Of a stretch of DNA of 64,000 bases, positions 45,272 to 53,699 are shown in pieces. Within the stretch, counting starts at the first letter, position 1. Each line of letters begins with the position of its first letter. The stretch spans positions 14,161 through 78,160 of the forward strand of contig DATJDU010000029.1 of NCBI GenBank assembly GCA_035497315.1, given 5' to 3'. A program made the position numbers and the translations under genes. The DNA is from Andeanibacterium sp035497315. Its GTDB lineage: Bacteria; Pseudomonadota; Alphaproteobacteria; Sphingomonadales; Sphingomonadaceae. Below the pieces are notes generated by a model, which was not told the DNA's origin, made no database searches, and saw only the letters and a list, made by a program, of their open reading frames with translations.

Positions 45272-46429
45272 ATGGAAATCTCCCAGCTTCGTATCGCCCT
45301 GTTCAGCGGCAATTATAACATGGTGCGCGACGGTGCGAACCAGGCGCTGAACCGCCTTGTCGGCTATCTGCTGCGCCAGGGCGCGGCAGTGCGGGTCTAT
45401 TCACCGGTGGTCGACAAGCCCGATTTTCCGCCCACGGGCGATCTGGTGGGCGTGAATTCCTTCGCCATTCCCGGTCGCAGCGAATATCGTGTGGCCATCG
45501 GCCTCTCGCGCGAGAACCGCGAGGATCTGGCCCGTTTCGCACCCAATGTAATGCAGATCTCCGCGCCGGATTTCGCCTGCCGCCAGGCCGCGAAATGGGC
45601 GCGGGACCGAAACATCCCCGTTCTCGCCTCGGTCCACACAAGGTTCGAGACCTATCCCCGCTATTACGGGCTGCGGTTCATGGAGCCGACGGTGGAGAAC
45701 TGGCTGCGCAAGCTCTATCGCCGCTGCGATGCGCTGGTCGCGCCTTCGCAGAGCATGGTGGACGTGCTGCACGCACAGGGGATGAACCCCGATATCGGCA
45801 TCTGGTCGCGCGGAGTGGATCGCGCCATCTTCAACCCCGGCGCGCGCAGCCTCGAATGGCGCCGCTCGCTGGGGATCGCGGACGACGAGGTCGCCATAGG
45901 CTTCCTGGGCCGTCTGGTGATGGAAAAGGGGCTGGATGTCTTCGCCGACACGATCGACGAGCTGAAACAGCGCGGCGTGGCGCACAAGGTGCTGGTAGTG
46001 GGCGAAGGCCCGGCACGCGCCTGGTTTGCCGAGCGCGTGCCCGATGCCTGTTTCGCGGGTTTTCAGGCAGGCGCGGATCTTGGCCGGGCGGTGGCCAGCA
46101 TGGACATGCTGTTCAACCCTTCGATCACCGAGACATTCGGCAATGTCACGCTGGAAGCGATGGCTTGCGGCCTGCCGGTAGTGGCAGCCCGCGCCACGGG
46201 CAGCGACGTGCTGGTCGCGGATGGAGTATCGGGCAGGCTCGTCACTCCGGGAGACATCACTGCCTTTGCCGATGCCGTGCAGGCTTATGCCCAAAATCCG
46301 GCGCTGAGCGCCGAACATGGCGCCGCGGGGGAGGCTCGCAGCCTGCTATTCGACTGGGATCGGATCAATCAGGCCGTGGCCGATACTTACATCCGGCTGA
46401 TCGGACAGCGGGCTGAGGGAAAGCGGTAG
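45272..46429 (+). CDS. Glycosyltransferase family 4 (GT-B)
   Basis: A 385-residue cytoplasmic or membrane-bound enzyme. Start MEISQLRIALFSGNYNMVRDGANQALNRLV. The GT4 nucleotide-sugar segment GFLGRLVMEKGLDVFADTIDEL and the E-x7-E motif SITETFGNVTLEAMACGLPVVAA are clear. The N-terminal part resembles mannosyl- or lipid-type glycosyltransferases (SVHTRFETYPRYYGLRFMEP). Acceptor is unknown. It lies behind the typA terminator with its own promoter region. Confidence 0.9.
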   Translation: MEISQLRIALFSGNYNMVRDGANQALNRLVGYLLRQGAAVRVYSPVVDKPDFPPTGDLVGVNSFAIPGRSEYRVAIGLSRENREDLARFAPNVMQISAPDFACRQAAKWARDRNIPVLASVHTRFETYPRYYGLRFMEPTVENWLRKLYRRCDALVAPSQSMVDVLHAQGMNPDIGIWSRGVDRAIFNPGARSLEWRRSLGIADDEVAIGFLGRLVMEKGLDVFADTIDELKQRGVAHKVLVVGEGPARAWFAERVPDACFAGFQAGADLGRAVASMDMLFNPSITETFGNVTLEAMACGLPVVAARATGSDVLVADGVSGRLVTPGDITAFADAVQAYAQNPALSAEHGAAGEARSLLFDWDRINQAVADTYIRLIGQRAEGKR

Positions 46430-46448
46430 CTTCCCTCCCCCCGAAAAT

Positions 46449-46518
46449 CGTCATTCCCGCGAAAGCGGGAACCCGGTTCTGCCGTTGCTGCCGAATCCCC
46501 GCCTGTGCGGGGATGGCG
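46449..46518. repeat. Dispersed palindromic repeat
   Basis: Two adjoining hairpins: TTCCCGC-GAAA-GCGGGAA and ATCCCCGC-CTGT-GCGGGGAT, joined by a 14-base spacer and flanked by CGTCA and TGGCG. Same family as the unit at 12043-12112, in imperfect form. Confidence 0.7.
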
Positions 46519-46535
46519 CATGATTGGCTCGCCCT

Positions 46536-46856
46536 TCACCCATCCTGCCACTCAAACGGCAATGGCGCCTCGCGATGGGCGAAGCGGTCCAGATGGCGGG
46601 CAACCACGCCCTTCATCGTATCGCGCTGTTCGGCGACGCTGGCATCGATCCGCACTTCCAGCGCATCGGCCCGCGCGTCCATCGTCACCAGCGCATCGCC
46701 CGGGAATGTCCCGGCGCGGCCTTCGGCGGGGAAGCGGATCGTGCCATGTTCGGGCGTGAATTCCACTTCCAGACTATGGGACCAGTGCTTGCACAGCTGC
46801 TGGAGATAACGGCTACCGCTGGCAGTCGGGACGATGGCAATGGCAGTCGAACTCAT
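46536..46856 (-). CDS. DUF2218 domain-containing protein
   Basis: A 106-residue protein starting MSSTAIAIVPTASGSRYLQQLCKHWSHSLEVEF, with FPAEGRAGTFPGDALVTMDARADALEVRIDASVAEQRDTMKGVVARHLDRFAHRE; this matches DUF2218. In other bacteria such genes neighbour iron or siderophore genes. Here it lies 62 bases downstream of the PadR gene on the same strand and is probably in its operon. Confidence 0.85.
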   Translation of the reverse strand: MSSTAIAIVPTASGSRYLQQLCKHWSHSLEVEFTPEHGTIRFPAEGRAGTFPGDALVTMDARADALEVRIDASVAEQRDTMKGVVARHLDRFAHREAPLPFEWQDG

Positions 46857-46918
46857 GGTCTTCTCCAAGGCTTGCGCCGGCGCCAGAATATGGCGCCGGC
46901 GCAGCATTTCCAATCGCG

Positions 46919-47617
46919 TCAAGCGCGCTCGATCCGCTTGGCGGCCTCGTCGATGATATCGACGATCTTCTGCATAGTGTCCTTGTCGGGCTTGCCGGCA
47001 AAGACCCGGTGCTTGAGCACGCCGCCGAAGTTCATCAGCGCGCGCATCAGTTCGGGGGAATGGCGGCGTTCGTCATTCTCGCCCAGTTCTGCCAGGCGAC
47101 GCATCAGCGCCTCGACCTCGTCGGCGCGCTCGGCCAGTTCGGCCCTTCCGGCATCGGTGGCGGCAAAGGCCTTGCGGGTGCCATCGCCATCGGCGCTTTC
47201 CGCAATCACCCCTTCATCCGCAAGCAGCGAAAGCGTGGGATAGAGCGTACCGGGACTGGGCGAGTAATTCCCGCCGGTCAGCTCCTCCAGCGCCTTCATC
47301 AGCTCATAGCCATGGCGCGGTTCGTCGGCGATGAGCCTGAGGAGCACGAGCCGCAGCTCGCCGCCGGCAAACAGGCGCCCGCGCCGCCCCCTGCGGCCAC
47401 CACCGCCGAAGCCGCCCCCGAATCCGCCGCCAAAACCGCCACCGGATTCGTCCCAGCTAAAACCGCCGAAACCTCCCCGGCCGCCAAAGCCCATGGCCGC
47501 AAGCTTTTCCGCCTTGTCGCGAAAGGACCCGCCCGGCCCGCCACGCATCCCGCGATGGCGCCCGCGACCTTCATGGCGACCGGAGCAATCGCCGAAGCGA
47601 TCAGTGTGATTATGCAT
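46919..47617 (-). CDS. PadR family regulator with Gly-rich N-terminus
   Basis: A 232-residue regulator. The start MHNHTDRFGDCSGRHEGRG is chosen because AAGGA lies eight bases ahead. About 85 residues of Gly/Arg/Phe-rich low complexity (repeats of GGGFGG) precede the PadR winged helix: LRLVLLRLIADEPRHGYELMKALEELTGGNYSPSPGTLYPTLSLLADEGVI. The C-terminal helices form the dimerisation part. An 18-bp perfect palindrome upstream is a likely autoregulatory site. DUF2218 follows downstream. Confidence 0.9.
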   Translation of the reverse strand: MHNHTDRFGDCSGRHEGRGRHRGMRGGPGGSFRDKAEKLAAMGFGGRGGFGGFSWDESGGGFGGGFGGGFGGGGRRGRRGRLFAGGELRLVLLRLIADEPRHGYELMKALEELTGGNYSPSPGTLYPTLSLLADEGVIAESADGDGTRKAFAATDAGRAELAERADEVEALMRRLAELGENDERRHSPELMRALMNFGGVLKHRVFAGKPDKDTMQKIVDIIDEAAKRIERA

Positions 47618-47649
47618 GTGTGTTTCCTTGATTCGCATATCTCGATGGC

Positions 47650-47667
47650 TCTAAGATATATCTTAGA
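47650..47667. promoter_or_regulatory. Perfect palindrome, probable PadR operator
   Basis: TCTAAGATATATCTTAGA is its own reverse complement over 18 bases. It lies 33 bases upstream of the padR start and 56 bases upstream of rarA on the other strand, so it could affect both. Confidence 0.75.
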
Positions 47668-47722
47668 TAGAGCTTTGCAAGAGGCGATGCAAAATCTCTC
47701 CGCCCGTCCTATGGTGGGTGAA

Positions 47723-49042
47723 ATGTCCGACCTGTTTGCAGAAGACCTGCCGCCCGCCAGTGCGCCCGATGCGCCGCGCGAGGACGCGCCCCTGGCCGAC
47801 CGGCTGCGCCCCGCCAGCCTTGCCGAGGTGATCGGGCAGGAACATCTCACCGGGCCGGAAGGCGCGATCGGGCGGATGGTGGCGGCCGGGCGCCTGTCCA
47901 GCATGATCCTGTGGGGGCCGCCCGGCACCGGCAAGACCAGCATCGCCCGCCTGCTGGCCGATGCGGTGGGCATGCGCTTTACCGCGGTGAGCGCGGTGTT
48001 CTCCGGTGTGGCAGACCTCAAGAAAGCCTTTGCCGAGGCGGAAGTCGCCGCCAGGGCCGGGCAGCGCACCCTGCTGTTCGTGGACGAGATCCACCGCTTC
48101 AACCGCGCCCAGCAGGATGGCTTCCTGCCCTTTGTGGAGCGCGGCACCGTCACTCTCGTGGGCGCGACTACCGAGAACCCCAGTTTCGCGCTCAACGCCG
48201 CTCTGCTGAGCCGGGCGCAGGTGCTGATCCTCCATCGGCTGGATGCGGCGGCCCTATCCGTGCTGCTCGCCCGGGCGGAGGAACTGGAAGGCCCCCTGCC
48301 CCTCACCCCCGAGGCGCGCGAGGCACTGGTCGCCAGCGCGGATGGCGACGGGCGCTTCCTGCTCAATCAGGCCGAAACGCTCTACGCCGCGAAGATTCCC
48401 GAACCACTCGATCCCGCAGCGCTCGGCAAGTTCCTCCAGCGCCGGGTGGCGGTGTATGACAAGGATCGCGACGGGCATTACAATCTGATCTCGGCCCTGC
48501 ACAAATCCCTGCGCGGATCGGACCCGCAGGCCGCGCTATATTACATGGCCCGGATGCTCACTGCCGGGGAAGAGCCGCTTTATGTGCTGCGCCGTCTGGT
48601 CCGCTTTGCCAGCGAGGATATCGGCCTGGCCGATCCGCAGGCGCTGACCCAGTGCCTTGCCGCCAAGCAGGCCTATGAATTCCTCGGCAGCCCGGAAGGC
48701 GAAGTGGCGATCGTGCAGGCCTGCCTCTACCTCGCCACCGCGCCCAAATCGAATGCCGCCTACAAGGCGCAGAAGGCCTCATGGAAAAGCGCGAAGGAAA
48801 CCGGATCGCTGGCCCCGCCCGCCAATATCCTCAACGCACCGACCAAGCTGATGAAGGATATCGGCTATGGCACGGGCTACACGTATGACCATGACACGGC
48901 GGAGGGTTTTTCGGGCGACGATTACTGGCCGGAAGGCATGGAGCCCCAGACCTATTACGAACCGGTGGAGCGCGGGTTCGAACGGCAGGTGATCGAACGG
49001 ATCGCCTATTGGAACAAGCTGCGCGCCCAGCGGCGCGGCTGA
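47723..49042 (+). CDS. rarA: Replication-associated recombination protein RarA (MgsA)
   Basis: A 439-residue AAA+ ATPase related to clamp loaders and RuvB, active at stalled forks. Start MSDLFAEDLPPASAPDAPRED; the N-terminal motif DLF, Walker A WGPPGTGKTSIARLL, Walker B LLFVDEIHRFNRAQQDGFLP and the C-terminal MgsA domain (HYNLISALHKSLRGSDPQAALYYMARMLTAGEEP) are all present. The ATG 12 bases earlier is in frame. It is divergent from padR. Confidence 0.96.
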   Translation: MSDLFAEDLPPASAPDAPREDAPLADRLRPASLAEVIGQEHLTGPEGAIGRMVAAGRLSSMILWGPPGTGKTSIARLLADAVGMRFTAVSAVFSGVADLKKAFAEAEVAARAGQRTLLFVDEIHRFNRAQQDGFLPFVERGTVTLVGATTENPSFALNAALLSRAQVLILHRLDAAALSVLLARAEELEGPLPLTPEAREALVASADGDGRFLLNQAETLYAAKIPEPLDPAALGKFLQRRVAVYDKDRDGHYNLISALHKSLRGSDPQAALYYMARMLTAGEEPLYVLRRLVRFASEDIGLADPQALTQCLAAKQAYEFLGSPEGEVAIVQACLYLATAPKSNAAYKAQKASWKSAKETGSLAPPANILNAPTKLMKDIGYGTGYTYDHDTAEGFSGDDYWPEGMEPQTYYEPVERGFERQVIERIAYWNKLRAQRRG

Positions 49043-49050
49043 CCCTGCCC

Positions 49051-49929
49051 ATGGGCTTCACCCATTTCGCCGCCATCGACTGGTCGGGCGCATTGGGCGA
49101 GCGGCATCGGGGGATCGCCGTCGCCCTGTGCGCAAAGGGCAGCGCCGCGCCGCAATTGGTGCGGCCCGGCCATCGCTGGTCGCGCGCCGAGGTGCTGGAA
49201 TGGCTCGCCGCCGGAATGCCCGAAGGCACGCTGGCCGGCCTTGATCTGGGCATGTCCCTGCCCTTTGCGGACCTGGGTGCCTTCTTTCCGGGCTGGAGCG
49301 AAAGCCCGGCCACAGCTCGCGAACTATGGGCGCTGGTGGATCGCATCTGCGCGGCCGACGATCATCTCGCCGCCGCCAGTCTCGTGGCCCATCAGGAAGC
49401 GCGCCGCCATTTTCGCCACCGGGGCGAAGAAGGGGATATGTTCGGCGAGACACCCGGCAATGGCGGGCGCGGGCGCTTCCGCGTGACCGAGCATGCCCAG
49501 CGGCTGGCCGGCTGCAATCCCTATTCCAACTTCAATCTGGTCGGCGCGGCGCAGGTCGGCAAATCCAGCCTCACCGGAATGCGCGTCCTCCACCGACTCG
49601 CAGGCCGGATGCCCGTCTGGCCGGTCGATCCGCTGCCGGGGCACGGCGGATCGGCAGTAGTGGAAATCTACACCTCGCTCGCCGCGATCCATGCCGGACG
49701 CCGCGCCGGGCAGACAAAACTGCGCAGCTTCACGGAACTGAACCACGCCCTCGCCGCGCTCGGAAGCGCTCCGGTAGCCGGCCATGGCCCCGTGGACGAC
49801 CACATCAGCGACGCCCTGATCACCGCCGCCTGGCTGCGCGAAGTGGCCCATCTGCCCGAATATTGGCACCCCACCGCCATGTCGGAACAAATCGCACAAA
49901 CCGAAGGCTGGACCTTCGGCGCACTTTAG
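49051..49929 (+). CDS. DUF429-like protein of unknown function
   Basis: A 292-residue soluble protein. The opening FTHFAAIDWSGALGERHRGIAVALC and the later GLDLGMSLPF suggest an RNase-H-like fold with acidic residues, as in DUF429 proteins; the end has HGPVDDHISDALITAAWLREVA. It starts eight bases after the rarA stop, so the two are cotranscribed. No function is assigned. Confidence 0.7.
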   Translation: MGFTHFAAIDWSGALGERHRGIAVALCAKGSAAPQLVRPGHRWSRAEVLEWLAAGMPEGTLAGLDLGMSLPFADLGAFFPGWSESPATARELWALVDRICAADDHLAAASLVAHQEARRHFRHRGEEGDMFGETPGNGGRGRFRVTEHAQRLAGCNPYSNFNLVGAAQVGKSSLTGMRVLHRLAGRMPVWPVDPLPGHGGSAVVEIYTSLAAIHAGRRAGQTKLRSFTELNHALAALGSAPVAGHGPVDDHISDALITAAWLREVAHLPEYWHPTAMSEQIAQTEGWTFGAL

Positions 49930-49970
49930 AGCAGAGGAGCGACGCACACAGCGCATCCAGCAGCGCATGA

Positions 49971-50046
<76 letters not shown>

Positions 50047-50149
50047 TATATTTCAATGACTTACTTCCGCCCAGGCCTCCGGTTAATTCCGGCCGGCATG
50101 CACCCGGTGAATCACCGTGGGGCAATATGGCTGACTCGCGCGCTTCGGA

Positions 50150-51799
50150 TCATATCTCGTTGGCGCGTGCGAATCTGGCAATGTGTTCTCCGGCGCGAAA
50201 CGCCAGGGCCTCGATGGTCTGCGTCGGCTGGCCTCGGCCGGATGTCACCATGCTCGAACCGTCACAGAGGAAGAGGTTACGCACATCGTGCGTGCGATGG
50301 TATTTGTCGATCACCGACGTGGCCGGGTCATTGCCCATGCGGCAGGTGCCGAGCAAGTGCACGCCGCCACTGGCCGCGCCGATCTCGCCGGGGACGATCT
50401 GCTTCGCACCGGCCGCGTCCATGATCTCCACGGCGCGCTCGACCTGCCATTTCGCGTGCTTCATGTCGTCCGGATGGTCCTTGTAGGTGACCCGTATCGC
50501 CGGCACGCCCCAGTCGTCCTTCAACTCCGGATCGATGTCCACGCGATTGGTCTCCTGCGCCAGCGATGTGCCGTGGCCCGAGCAGTTCATCCAATAGGTG
50601 TAGGATTCAAGATATTCCTTGAACTCCGGGCCCCAGCTGGGCGTTCCTTCGGGCACGTTCTGCCCCCAGGTCAGGGGCCCGCCGGAGCGCGCGTCGAAGC
50701 CGCCGCCACCATAAAAGCCGCGCTTCGGATCCGAATCGTAGAAATCGTGCAGGATGCGCGTGACATTGGCGCCCTTATATTCGTTGAGCGGGTGTTCGAA
50801 CCTGGCCTGCGCACCGCCGCCCTTGTTGAACATAAGGTAACGGCCGACCTTCCCGCTGGAATTGGCGAGGCCGTCCGGAAAGGCGCTGGTTTCCGAATTG
50901 AGCAGCAGCTTCGGGGTCTCCGCCCCATTGGCGCATACCACCACCGCGCGCGCGTTCTGGAACTGCTCCTTACGGTCGCGATCGTAGTAATACACACCGG
51001 TGGCCCGGCCAGCGCTGTTCATGCCGATGCGGAACACATAGCTTTCCGAGCGGACCTCGCAGAGGCCGGTAGCCTCGGCCTCGGGAATCACGGTCCATAC
51101 CGACGACGATTTGGCCATCACCTCGCAGCCGAATCCGCCACAGAGCCCGCATTGCGCACAGGGCGGGCGGTCCTTGTAGAACACCGAGTTAATTGCCATC
51201 GGCGCCGGGAACGGGTGCAGGCCGAGCTTGCGCGCACCACGCTCGAACAGCACGCCTGACGATTTCACCGGCAGTGGCGGCATCGGATAGGGCTTGCTTC
51301 GCCACGGATCGAAGGGACTGGCCCCGGCAAGCCCCGAAACGCCGACTTCCCATTCCACCTTGGTGTAATAGGGTTCCAGTTCGGCATAGGTGATAGGCCA
51401 GTCGACCAGGCTCGCGCCTTCGATACCGCCCAGCCGGCTGCCCTCGATGAAATCGATCTCGTGCAGGCGCCAGAAATTGGCGTTGAAGTGCGCGCTGCTG
51501 CCACCGACGATGCGCGCATAGGTCAGCGGGTTCCTGCCGGTCGCGCGTTCGGCCTTCTGGTTCGCGTCGCGGCGGAAGCTCTGCGGATTGGTCGCCGGGT
51601 TGTTGGTGATGCCCGAGAGCTGGCGGTACTTCAGTTCGTCATGCTCGAAGTCCCAGGATTCCATACGCGGACCCTGTTCCATGATGACGACGCTGTTGCC
51701 GGCGCGCGCCAGTTCGCGCGCCACAATGCCACCTGAGGAACCGGAGCCGACGACGATGAAATCGACTGTCTCGCTGGTCTTGAATGTCTTGCTGGGCAT
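50150..51799 (-). CDS. GMC family FAD-dependent dehydrogenase, large subunit
   Basis: A 549-residue oxidoreductase of the gluconate/sugar dehydrogenase type. N-terminal FAD site VDFIVVGSGSSGGIVARELARAGNSVVIMEQG (residues 12-43), Cys-rich segment PPCAQCGLCGGFGCEV that could hold a small Fe-S cluster, and C-terminal GMC motif GTCRMGNDPATSVIDKYHRTHDVRNLFLCDGSSMVTSGRGQPTQTIEALAFRAGEHI. The gene for its small subunit lies 12 bases upstream. No cytochrome c subunit is adjacent. The sugar or alcohol substrate is unknown. Confidence 0.92.
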   Translation of the reverse strand: MPSKTFKTSETVDFIVVGSGSSGGIVARELARAGNSVVIMEQGPRMESWDFEHDELKYRQLSGITNNPATNPQSFRRDANQKAERATGRNPLTYARIVGGSSAHFNANFWRLHEIDFIEGSRLGGIEGASLVDWPITYAELEPYYTKVEWEVGVSGLAGASPFDPWRSKPYPMPPLPVKSSGVLFERGARKLGLHPFPAPMAINSVFYKDRPPCAQCGLCGGFGCEVMAKSSSVWTVIPEAEATGLCEVRSESYVFRIGMNSAGRATGVYYYDRDRKEQFQNARAVVVCANGAETPKLLLNSETSAFPDGLANSSGKVGRYLMFNKGGGAQARFEHPLNEYKGANVTRILHDFYDSDPKRGFYGGGGFDARSGGPLTWGQNVPEGTPSWGPEFKEYLESYTYWMNCSGHGTSLAQETNRVDIDPELKDDWGVPAIRVTYKDHPDDMKHAKWQVERAVEIMDAAGAKQIVPGEIGAASGGVHLLGTCRMGNDPATSVIDKYHRTHDVRNLFLCDGSSMVTSGRGQPTQTIEALAFRAGEHIARFARANEI

Positions 51800-51811
51800 G
51801 GAGCGGCTCCG

Positions 51812-52435
51812 TCAGGCGGTATAGGGCTTGGTGCCGGGATAGGGCTCGAACCCCGGGTAATCCTGGTCGTAATAGCCGAAGGGCGGCTCCCAATAATGGC
51901 TGTCGATCACTCCGATCAGCTTCGTCCCCAGGCCGTCATGGTTGCCACCGTACTTCGGCAAGGCAATGAGGCCGAGCACGGTGAGACGCCGCACCGCAGT
52001 GAAAAAAGGCGTCTTGTCGACCTCTTTCAGCCAGGCGATCTGCTCCACCTCGGGTGCTGCGGAGAATGGCTTGTCGGCGCCATGGCGCGTGGCAAAGGCG
52101 CTGGTGAAATCGGCCAGGCCCTGCCGGAAGGAGGGAAGCTGCGCCGCGAAGAAACTGCCGAGCGCATTGTCGATGAAATAGACGGCTCGGGCCTCCCGCG
52201 CGCCCGGCACGGCGCCGCCGGGCACGATCAGGTTCGCAATGGCATCGACCTCGGCCGCTTCGCCGGCACTCAGCGTCGTGAAACTGTCGGGCGGCGCAGT
52301 CGTGCCCTGGGCGGCATGGCCGGCATGCTCGGCAGCGACCGCGATCTGCGGCCAGTTCATGGCGATCCAGCCCACGCTGGCCAGATTGCCAATGGCGGCG
52401 AGGAACTGGCGACGCGAGGGGATTGGTTGTTCCAT
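51812..52435 (-). CDS. Gluconate 2-dehydrogenase subunit 3 family protein
   Basis: A 207-residue small subunit with a Tat signal SRRQFLAAIGNLASVGWIAM; cleavage near AVAAEH. The domain reads FTTLSAGEAAEVDAIANLIVPGGAVPGAREARAVYFIDNAL and ends HYWEPPFGYYDQDYPGFEPYPG. It escorts the co-folded flavoprotein through the Tat pathway in this family. First gene of the pair with the GMC dehydrogenase. Confidence 0.93.
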   Translation of the reverse strand: MEQPIPSRRQFLAAIGNLASVGWIAMNWPQIAVAAEHAGHAAQGTTAPPDSFTTLSAGEAAEVDAIANLIVPGGAVPGAREARAVYFIDNALGSFFAAQLPSFRQGLADFTSAFATRHGADKPFSAAPEVEQIAWLKEVDKTPFFTAVRRLTVLGLIALPKYGGNHDGLGTKLIGVIDSHYWEPPFGYYDQDYPGFEPYPGTKPYTA

Positions 52436-52654
52436 GGATCACTCCGAAGCCGGCCGGAAAGCAGCCGGATTCAACGCCGCAAACGCTGGCGGAGGAATGC
52501 GCGAAACTGCGCATTGACCGGAACCACCCTGCGCAACCAGATGACTGGTTGAACCCACCCCCCCCTGGATTACGTCATTCTTGCGGCATTATGTGATGTC
52601 CGCAGCCTTCCCAATTCCCGCACGCTTCCTATCTTCGGGAGCAGAGGTGATGCG

Positions 52655-53098
52655 ATGTCCGATGCGATGATTATTGCCTGCCCTGCCTGCGCGGCGCTCA
52701 ACCGGGTTCCGCGCGCGAAGCTGGGGGCGGGCGGGAAATGCGGCAAGTGCCACGGGCCCCTGTTCGCGGGCCAGCCGGTGACGCTGACGGCCGCCAATTT
52801 CGATGCCCATGCCGCGAAGAGCGACATTCCGCTGCTGGTGGATTTCTGGGCGAGCTGGTGCGGGCCGTGCCGCCAGATGGCCCCGGCCTTCGGCGCGGCT
52901 GCCGCTCAGCTGGAACCGGCGATGCGGCTGGGCAAGCTGGATACGGAGGCCGAGCAGGCGCTGGCCGCCCGCTATGGCATCCAGTCCATCCCCACCATGA
53001 TCCTGATCCGCAAGGGGCGCGAAATCGCCCGCCAGTCTGGCGCGATGCCTGCCGGTGCGATCGTGCAGTGGGCGCGGCAGGCGGCCGTTTCGGCCTAG
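52655..53098 (+). CDS. trxC: Thioredoxin TrxC (thioredoxin 2)
   Basis: A 147-residue thioredoxin with an N-terminal zinc site (CPAC at 9-12, CGKC at 29-32) and the active site WASWCGPCRQ with Cys69 and Cys72. TrxC proteins are induced by oxidative stress and reduce cytoplasmic disulfides. It is convergent with queF; the stop codons lie six bases apart. Confidence 0.95.
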   Translation: MSDAMIIACPACAALNRVPRAKLGAGGKCGKCHGPLFAGQPVTLTAANFDAHAAKSDIPLLVDFWASWCGPCRQMAPAFGAAAAQLEPAMRLGKLDTEAEQALAARYGIQSIPTMILIRKGREIARQSGAMPAGAIVQWARQAAVSA

Positions 53099-53104
53099 GC
53101 GGGC

Positions 53105-53572
53105 TTAACCCCGTCCGCGATAGGGGGCCACGCCCTGATCGGGCACCCACAGCCCCCCGGGCGCCGGGCCGCTCTGCCAGAAGACATCGATCGGAATGCC
53201 GCCGCGCGGATACCAATAGCCGCCGATGCGCAGCCACACCGGCTTCATTTCGGCCACCAGCCGCTGGCCGATGCCCACGGTCACATCCTCGTGAAATCCG
53301 GCATGGTTGCGGAACGATCCAAGGAACAGCTTGAGGCTTTTCGATTCGACGATCGTTTCGCCCGGCGCATAATCGATCACCAGATGGGCAAAATCGGGCT
53401 GGCCGGTGACGGGGCAGAGCGACGTGAATTCCGGCGCGGCGAAACGGATCATGTAAAGCGATCCGGCGCGCGGGTTGGGTACATAGTCCAGCACTGCCTG
53501 TTCGGGCGAAGCGGGCAGCGCGCTCGCCCTGCCCAGATGCAGGGGACTCAGGCTTTCGGATGTGTCATTCAT
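53105..53572 (-). CDS. queF: NADPH-dependent preQ0 reductase QueF
   Basis: A 155-residue type I QueF that reduces 7-cyano- to 7-aminomethyl-7-deazaguanine. Start MNDTSESLSPLHLG; motifs FTSLCPVTGQPDFAHLVIDY (catalytic Cys), ESKSLKLFLGSFRNHAGFHEDV are conserved. It complements the YhhQ transporter at 27019. No queC, queD or queE gene lies in the window. Confidence 0.96.
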   Translation of the reverse strand: MNDTSESLSPLHLGRASALPASPEQAVLDYVPNPRAGSLYMIRFAAPEFTSLCPVTGQPDFAHLVIDYAPGETIVESKSLKLFLGSFRNHAGFHEDVTVGIGQRLVAEMKPVWLRIGGYWYPRGGIPIDVFWQSGPAPGGLWVPDQGVAPYRGRG

Positions 53573-53699
53573 GGCGCGCGTGATGCCGCGAACGTGCCTT
53601 GCGCACAAGTCACCGGTTTGACGCGGACGATTCAGCCGTTATTCAGCGCGGCCCGCGCTTGCAGCCAGCAGCCGACTATAAGGCACATCGACAGGGTTC

